Of a stretch of DNA of 64,000 nt, positions 58,746 through 64,000 are shown one piece after another. Both the position numbers and the translations under genes were made by a program. The number at the start of each line of letters is the position of its first letter. The first letter of the stretch is position 1. Below the pieces are notes generated by a model. It was not told the origin of the DNA and ran no database searches. It saw nothing but the letters and a program-made list of their open reading frames with translations. The DNA is taken from NCBI RefSeq assembly GCF_022447245.1, contig NZ_JAKVBC010000009.1, forward strand, positions 91,358 to 155,357, given 5' to 3'. This stretch comes from Kordia sp. GTDB lineage: Bacteria; Bacteroidota; Bacteroidia; Flavobacteriales; Flavobacteriaceae.

Positions 58746-59101
58746 TTTTTTAATTTATTTGAATTAGCTATCGCCAAAAATCCTAATTATATGTTAATAA
58801 TCCAATTTTTTTTTCTTAAAAATGCTTTGAAAGACCAAGTTTTTTTGAAAAATGAGGTTTATTTTGTCTTAATTTACAAGGGTATAGGTGTAGAAATGAG
58901 GGCGATGCGCAGCAATACATCTTAAAATTCTCAAAAGAAGAAGGTTTTGTTAAATATTTTAACTGATTGATGAAAATATGAATTATTAGCAGCAGCTTCT
59001 TTAATATTTTCAATAAATACCAATAAACTCAATAATTCAAAATAAGTGAATTATTGAGTTTATTTTTTTTGGAGCGTACTATTGAAAGTTTAGTCCAGTA
59101 A
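58746..59101. other. Intergenic region upstream of SusC
   Basis: About 355 AT-rich bases with the SusC promoter side at the left and a long palindrome at 59022-59064 at the right. I found no TAnnTTTG box that fits well and no coding frame I trust. Confidence 0.4.
59022..59070. terminator. 18-bp perfect hairpin, likely terminator
   Basis: 18 bases (59022-59039) pair perfectly with 59047-59064 around a 7-base loop, with eight T after it on the plus strand. It lies 38 bases past the arylsulfotransferase stop on the minus strand and so probably ends that transcript, although the T-run favours the plus direction. Confidence 0.6.
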
Positions 59102-60745
59102 CTATTTCTTTAAAACTTTCGTTGTAGTTATTTTGTTATTAGAATAAAGTTTGAGAATGTAAAGTCCTGAATGTTGATTACTAAAATCAATATTTCTTTT
59201 TTTAGTAGTCTGTATTAGTTGACCTAAAGTCGAGTATATTTCAACTTTATTCAGAGAAGCATTGCCAGTAATTGATATAAAGTTTTTTAGAGGGTCAGAG
59301 ATAATCTTATAATCGGTAAGTTCTGATTCAGGAGTACTTAAAATTAAGCAACCTGTTAGATCTGGATTTTGTTCTACTGCTGCTCCTGGAGTCAGTGTGC
59401 GACCGTCAAATGCGGGATAGTCTGCAGCGTAGCGTAGGACTCTAAAAGTTAAATTTGGGGAAGCCGTTGAGTCATCTCCTTGTGATAAGATACCATTTGG
59501 TGTAACTGGGTTTATGTATTCCCATACAATTTCTTCATTTGGTGTTATTTCAAAAAAGTAGCCATCATCTCCATCGCAAATTAGTGTATTTCCATTAGGT
59601 AAGCGTTGTGCACTAGATAGAATTCTTGAGTAAAAATCTGTTTCTACTGCAGATTTGTATGTGTAATCAGTGTTAGTTGGTCCATAAGCTGTTCCAGTGG
59701 TATAACTATAAACTCCCTCAGAATCTTCTGGCGGTGTTATGATATCTATTTGTGATACACTAGGAACTCGATTGAAACCATTATTGAATAGTATAATTTT
59801 TCGAGCATCATCTAAACCATCAGGGATAAAATGTGGATAATGTTGTCCAAATAGTTTTTGATCATCTGCAGTTCCTCTTTTGTAAGCTTGAGGATTTCCC
59901 CATCTGTATAGGAAATCGCCTCCTTTTCCTCTATTTCCTCCTGTACTGCTTGCAGCTTCTGCAGTTGTAGTACTATGATCAATTATATATAATTCACTCA
60001 ATAAACGTGAACTGATTACAATTTGATCCAGGCGTTCATCATATTGGATGGAGTTAAAATGTAACCAGTTAGCATTTCCTGCGGAATTTCCTAAAAAATT
60101 TATATCAAGTAGTTGAGGATTATTTTCAACAATACCATGATTATCTTTTGAGGGGTCAAGATCTTGTATTAAATGGTCTTTTACATTCCATTCCCAAACA
60201 ACATTTGCAGTATTTAGACCAGTGGGTTCCAATTCAAAAATTTGCTCATTGAACAATTTTCCTTGTGTAAGATCGCTTGGATTTCTACCAGCCTGAATTG
60301 CTTCAGCTTCTGTCATTGTAGTTACTGCTAGCATAAGAATATTTCCATTTGGCATTGGAAATACGTCATGGTGCTGAGAAACTGTGGTAGTAGAGTAGGT
60401 GAAGTCCCAAAGTAGATTTCCATCCCAGTCAAATAACTCAACTTTACCACCAACACCTCCAAAATTTATGTCTGCATTTGAAACTCTACCTGCGCGAAGT
60501 AAGTTTCCGTTTTTTAATAGGTATACAGCATTCCCTGGAGCTACATCGCTTGTCCATTGATTGACAATTTCTCCGCAGTTGTTAATTAGATATGTTTCAG
60601 TGTGTCCTGCAGGAGCATAAAGTGTATATCCGTTAAAAGTGCCTGGGGCGTTCGTTATTGTACCGACAGTATTTTGAGCTTTTAATGTGATAAAAAACAA
60701 TAAGGTACCGTACAAAAAGAGTTTACTTTTCATTTGATTTTTCAT
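59102..60745 (-). CDS. Secreted arylsulfotransferase (ASST) family protein with T9SS tail
   Basis: 547 residues. Signal peptide (LFLYGTLLFFITLKA, cut before Q; ATG 60733 is a second start option). The body is a beta-propeller with ASST signatures: YLINNCGEIVNQW, HHDVFPMPNGNILML, WLHFNSIQYDERLDQIVIS, YRWGNPQAY, FGQHYPHFIPDG, and RLPNGNTLICDGDDGYFFEI. Relatives move sulfate between aryl compounds in the periplasm by a histidine mechanism. The C-terminal ~80 residues form a T9SS sorting domain (KVEIYSTLGQLI, GLYILKLYSNN). It is a single gene between two SusCD operons, each with its own terminator. Confidence 0.88.
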   Translation of the reverse strand: MKNQMKSKLFLYGTLLFFITLKAQNTVGTITNAPGTFNGYTLYAPAGHTETYLINNCGEIVNQWTSDVAPGNAVYLLKNGNLLRAGRVSNADINFGGVGGKVELFDWDGNLLWDFTYSTTTVSQHHDVFPMPNGNILMLAVTTMTEAEAIQAGRNPSDLTQGKLFNEQIFELEPTGLNTANVVWEWNVKDHLIQDLDPSKDNHGIVENNPQLLDINFLGNSAGNANWLHFNSIQYDERLDQIVISSRLLSELYIIDHSTTTAEAASSTGGNRGKGGDFLYRWGNPQAYKRGTADDQKLFGQHYPHFIPDGLDDARKIILFNNGFNRVPSVSQIDIITPPEDSEGVYSYTTGTAYGPTNTDYTYKSAVETDFYSRILSSAQRLPNGNTLICDGDDGYFFEITPNEEIVWEYINPVTPNGILSQGDDSTASPNLTFRVLRYAADYPAFDGRTLTPGAAVEQNPDLTGCLILSTPESELTDYKIISDPLKNFISITGNASLNKVEIYSTLGQLIQTTKKRNIDFSNQHSGLYILKLYSNNKITTTKVLKK

Positions 60746-60811
60746 AGCATTTAATCTTGATTAAATCTAGTTCTTAGATTTTTGTCGCGAAAAGTAAAGA
60801 ATATTAACTTT

Positions 60812-60848
60812 AAAAAAAAACTGCCCTTGAATAATTTCAAGGGCAGTT
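60812..60848 (-). terminator. Terminator of the second SusCD operon
   Basis: A 12-bp stem (60819-60830 with 60837-60848) with loop ATAATT, followed on the minus strand by a run of nine T. Confidence 0.85.
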
Positions 60849-60872
60849 CTATAATATTAAGATATTTTAATC

Positions 60873-61775
60873 TTATTCATTACATAAGTTTAATGCGATT
60901 GGTCCAGCTGCAGATCCAGCTGTAGCAGTAGCTACTGTACTACCACTTGGTCCGGTGATTTGGTAAGACATTTCTCCCCAGAAATCACCATTGAATACCC
61001 AGTCTCCACTTACTCCATCAGGAATAGTAATAGTAATGGAGCCTGAACTTACACCAGGAGTACATGGGTAACCTGGATCTTCGTATGGAGTACAAAGTCC
61101 AATTTCAAATACAGTTCCATTACTTAATGTAATTGTAATTCCTGGTCCACCACCACCACTAGTAGTTGGTTGCCATCCATCTCCGTATGAATCTTGCATG
61201 TCAATTATCCAGTCTCCTGCAGGTAATGTTGGTGAATCGCACACAACTGTAGAAGAGAAAGTATGGTCTGCAGATTGATTGTCAAAGTTTGCACTTACAT
61301 CAGAGAATGTTCCTTGTGGATTTGTTAATGCTAATCTGTAGTCAAAAGTATCTCCTCCTTCTAAACCAGCAGGATCAATACCTAAAGCAGCAATAATTGA
61401 TGCACCATCAAAAGAAATATTTACTTCAGGGTATCCTCCGTCTGTATTTGTAAAACTTGAAGATTCAACAGTAGATAGTAAAACTTCAGCGGCTGTTACA
61501 TTTTGTCCAGCAATGCTTACATATACTTCTACTTTTGAGATATCAGTTCCTCCAGCAGGAGAAATTAGCTGATAATCTTTAGAGAAACTAGAACTACTAG
61601 GATCTAACTTATTTACGTTGGTAGAACCATTTGTTATGATTTCGGAAGCAAATGGAACGCCTGTATTAATTAAATCATCAAAATCAACAGGTAACGTATC
61701 GTCATCTTTACAGCTATAAAATGCTATACATAAAGCACTTAAAGCTACGATTGTTTTTAAAAATTTATTTTTCAT
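60873..61775 (-). CDS. SusCD-associated lipoprotein with DSYGDGW motif
   Basis: 300 residues with a lipoprotein signal (LCIAFYSC, lipobox FYSC, followed by KDDD). The N-terminal half has Ig-like strands (VEVYVSIAGQNVTAAEVLLS, FDYRLALTNPQGTFSDV). The C-terminal half contains GDWIIDMQDSYGDGW, a phrase frequent in secreted flavobacterial adhesion or binding domains, and paired cysteines (CTPYEDPGYPC). It is 10 bases from the SusD gene and is the last gene of this operon. Probably a surface substrate-binding partner. Confidence 0.75.
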   Translation of the reverse strand: MKNKFLKTIVALSALCIAFYSCKDDDTLPVDFDDLINTGVPFASEIITNGSTNVNKLDPSSSSFSKDYQLISPAGGTDISKVEVYVSIAGQNVTAAEVLLSTVESSSFTNTDGGYPEVNISFDGASIIAALGIDPAGLEGGDTFDYRLALTNPQGTFSDVSANFDNQSADHTFSSTVVCDSPTLPAGDWIIDMQDSYGDGWQPTTSGGGGPGITITLSNGTVFEIGLCTPYEDPGYPCTPGVSSGSITITIPDGVSGDWVFNGDFWGEMSYQITGPSGSTVATATAGSAAGPIALNLCNE

Positions 61776-61785
61776 AATTTATTTT

Positions 61786-63471
61786 TTATTGAATAAATCC
61801 AGCAGGATTATTATCCCAAAATACTTGTACCGCTAGTCCAGGTTTTTGAGAAATATTAATGTTTCTATCAACTGTAACGTTTGGATACAGGAATGATCTT
61901 GGGAATGTACTTGTTCCTAATAATGTAGGCTGTAAGTTTCCTGGTGCACCAGTTCTTCTATATAAGTTATATCCTTCAACACCGTTACCATACATTGCTA
62001 ACCAGTATTCCTTACCAATGATGTTCATTCTCTCAGTATCATTTGCAGCTGCCATGTACGAAGCCATTACTGCAGTCACATAATCATCGATATCTGTTGC
62101 TGAAGCAGTATTTGTAAAGTCTCCAGGGTTTGGTAAAAATCCAGTTACAGTAGCCATAGAAGATCTTATTCCTTGTTCTAACATTGCAGCAGCGTCATCA
62201 GAAGTTCCTAAGAATAATGCAGCTTCAGCTCTCATGAAATATACAAATGAATCCATCATGATTGGCCAAATACCAGCACCTTGTAATCCTTCATTGTCAT
62301 CAATTCCTTCTGCGTCATTATCATCAAAACGACCTCCTACAGGATATACTCCAAATGTAGTTCTTTTTGCGTTATCTGGTGGAATACCATCGTTGTTACC
62401 ATGGTCTCTTCCCCAATATCCATCGCCTCTTCCAAATAAAGAACAGTATGGTAATGGAACTGGTTGTGTAGCGTCAATCGCTGCATATGTTGCAGGTCTT
62501 GGGTTATTCCAACAATCGATTTCGTTGTTCAATGTAGCTTCATCTGTTGGGAAAGAATTTACCTGTCTGTAGATGTAGTATCTTAATCTTGGGTCATCCA
62601 TACCTTTTTCTTCAGTTAATGCCCATGATAAATAGTTAGGAATGTATTCACCTGTATTGGCAGCAGAGTATTCTTCAACATAATATGGGTGTCTACTTTG
62701 AGGATTTATCGATGTTCCTGAAGACCATTTGAAATCGTCTGCGCTGGTAGTGATAATATCTCCACTAGTTAATAAAGCGTTGATTCCAGCAGCTGAACCT
62801 GTTGGGTCTATAAGCCTTCTGTTTAGATGATACTTTAATTTTAAAGTGTTTGCAAACTTAGTCCAGTTTGGCATGGTGTTACTAGCTCCTTCACTGTAGT
62901 ATAAGTCATTGAAGTTAGGAGTGTTCCCATCAATACTCGCAAAATCAATTAAAGCTTGATCTATTTCTGCTAAAGCAGCATCATACACATCGCTACCTGC
63001 ATCAGGAGCAGGGAAAACAATTCCGCTGTTTCCTTGTAAAGCTTCAGTATATGGTACATCACCAAAGTAATCTACCATTGTCATCATAGTGTATGCTCTA
63101 ATAATTCTAGCTACTCCAATGTGTCTAAAACGAGATGAAGCTGTAGCAATTGGAATTAATGCTTCTACTTCGTTTAAAATATTAGCATAAGCTGTTGTCC
63201 ACATTCCGCTGTTACTTGCGTTTGTGTTGTTAAAGTTTACATCATATTCGTCGAACATGTACTCTAATCGTACAGCTTCAGCTCCAGATTCTGTAGCATC
63301 TTCAAAAAATTCTGCTAACTGAAACTGGATATAGTTCAAGTTTGTGTCCGGGTCCAGTGCGTCTGGGCTCGGTACATTCGGGTCAACTAATAAATCTAAT
63401 TCTGTTGTTTCACAAGAGAATACAAGTATTAGACCTAGCAACCAAAATAATTTATTACTTTTTATTTTCAT
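61786..63471 (-). CDS. SusD/RagB-like lipoprotein (SusD-like 2 type)
   Basis: 561 residues from ATG 63471; the frame extends further up with no signal. Lipobox FSC (LLGLILVFSC) then ETTELDLLVDPNVPSP. Features: LNYIQFQLAEFFEDATES, RHIGVARIIRAYTMMTMVDY-FGDVPYTEAL, NTLKLKYHLNRRLID, FVYFMRAEAALFLG and EYWLAMYGNGVEGYNLYRRT. This is the variant SusD form that usually pairs with its own SusC. It follows the SusC stop by 11 bases. Confidence 0.93.
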   Translation of the reverse strand: MKIKSNKLFWLLGLILVFSCETTELDLLVDPNVPSPDALDPDTNLNYIQFQLAEFFEDATESGAEAVRLEYMFDEYDVNFNNTNASNSGMWTTAYANILNEVEALIPIATASSRFRHIGVARIIRAYTMMTMVDYFGDVPYTEALQGNSGIVFPAPDAGSDVYDAALAEIDQALIDFASIDGNTPNFNDLYYSEGASNTMPNWTKFANTLKLKYHLNRRLIDPTGSAAGINALLTSGDIITTSADDFKWSSGTSINPQSRHPYYVEEYSAANTGEYIPNYLSWALTEEKGMDDPRLRYYIYRQVNSFPTDEATLNNEIDCWNNPRPATYAAIDATQPVPLPYCSLFGRGDGYWGRDHGNNDGIPPDNAKRTTFGVYPVGGRFDDNDAEGIDDNEGLQGAGIWPIMMDSFVYFMRAEAALFLGTSDDAAAMLEQGIRSSMATVTGFLPNPGDFTNTASATDIDDYVTAVMASYMAAANDTERMNIIGKEYWLAMYGNGVEGYNLYRRTGAPGNLQPTLLGTSTFPRSFLYPNVTVDRNINISQKPGLAVQVFWDNNPAGFIQ

Positions 63472-63482
63472 TGTTGATTTTT

Positions 63483-64000
63483 TTAGAAAGTTACTTTTAC
63501 GCTCATACCGTATCTTCTTGAGTTCCAAGAAGTTAAGTAGTCAAATCCTTGAGAGTTACCAACACCTAAACTGTTTAATTCAGGATCGTAGTTTACACTG
63601 TCAGGAGTGTTAAATGCCTTCACAAATAAGTTTTGACCAGAAAGTGTGAACGATACATTTCCAAATGGCGTTCTATCTAACCATTTTCTAGGAAGTCTGT
63701 AGCTGATAGAAGCTTCTCTTAATCGTAAATGTGTAGCATCGTAAATTAATGCTTCGTCAGTTCCAAAACCAATATTGTTAAAGTATGCTTCTGTAGCAGT
63801 TAACTGAATATCGTTTGGTTGTCCTGTAGATTGACGTACACCAGGTAGCACGATACTTTGTGTTCTGTCGAAGTCAGTGTCTTCTACAAGTCCTCTACCT
63901 ACTAAAGCACCAACTGTTGTAGCATAAATATCTCCACCTTGTTGGTATTCCCACTGCATATTAACAGACCAGTTTTTCCAAGTAATTCCTGTGTTAACTG
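63483..64000 (-). CDS. SusC/RagA TonB-linked transporter, C-terminal part
   Basis: The window holds the last ~172 residues; the start is outside. Barrel strands (YDATHLRLREASISYRLPRK, NVSFTLSGQNLFVKAFN) and the end NSRRYGMSVKVTF are typical of SusC. The frame is open to the window edge. It heads a SusC-SusD-lipoprotein operon with 11-base and 10-base gaps. The substrate is unknown. Confidence 0.93.
   Translation of the reverse strand, partial: VNTGITWKNWSVNMQWEYQQGGDIYATTVGALVGRGLVEDTDFDRTQSIVLPGVRQSTGQPNDIQLTATEAYFNNIGFGTDEALIYDATHLRLREASISYRLPRKWLDRTPFGNVSFTLSGQNLFVKAFNTPDSVNYDPELNSLGVGNSQGFDYLTSWNSRRYGMSVKVTF

Noticed and set aside
58816..59013. A 65-residue minus-strand frame upstream of SusC
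   Set aside because: It has low-complexity composition, no family features and no good start context, and it lies in an AT-rich promoter region.

Overview
The window comes from a low-GC member of the Bacteroidota, almost certainly a marine Flavobacteriaceae; the look is Kordia-like, but that genus is only a guess. The support is SusC/SusD pairs, type IX secretion (T9SS) C-terminal sorting domains, a fused hypoxanthine phosphoribosyltransferase-adenylate kinase, an Obg GTPase with an SKSD G4 motif, A-rich leaders instead of strong Shine-Dalgarno sites, and TAnnTTTG-type -7 promoter boxes. No rRNA, tRNA, CRISPR array, insertion sequence or phage gene was seen.

Layout. 1-1.2 kb: two tandem T9SS-sorted paralogues, the first cut by the window edge. 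1.7-6.5 kb: purine and housekeeping block, with purK-purE diverging from hpt/adk fusion-DUF3050-obgE. 6.5-9.1 kb: a family of small secreted proteins, one copy intact and two broken, then an S51 peptidase. 9.8-28.2 kb: two giant alpha-2-macroglobulin (A2M) genes, both on the minus strand, separated by 3.6 kb of small secreted or lipoprotein genes, most of them broken. 28.5-31.5 kb: TPR protein, a broken lipoprotein gene, and a DUF3137-LemA pair. 31.7-38 kb: 2OG-oxygenase, beta-propeller, cyclase and zinc-ribbon operon, then a GH-A glycoside hydrolase and small membrane proteins. 39-45.4 kb: mpl with an in-frame stop, a frameshifted lipoprotein gene, a PaiB-like/DUF1569 pair, then radC-deacetylase-yjjG. 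45.6-52.4 kb: three envelope genes, rarA, a heavily decayed gene, rhomboid and rlmB. 52.5-64 kb: two SusC-SusD operons flanking a T9SS-sorted arylsulfotransferase.

Two things stand out. First, the A2M gene at 10.8-17.4 kb carries a SusC-type module (carboxypeptidase-like domain, TonB-box-like VVAYG, TonB plug) exactly where its paralogue at 22-28 kb has a short bait/linker region. The neighbouring small gene carries the same carboxypeptidase-like domain plus an AYG box, joined to a T9SS tail. Second, about ten genes have a frameshift or in-frame stop. Nearly all are small secreted or lipoprotein genes, although the very long A2M and SusC genes read cleanly, so selective decay fits better than random sequencing error. 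The nonsense codon in mpl is the one lesion in a recognised metabolic gene.

Most functional calls rest on motifs read by eye. No database search was run.
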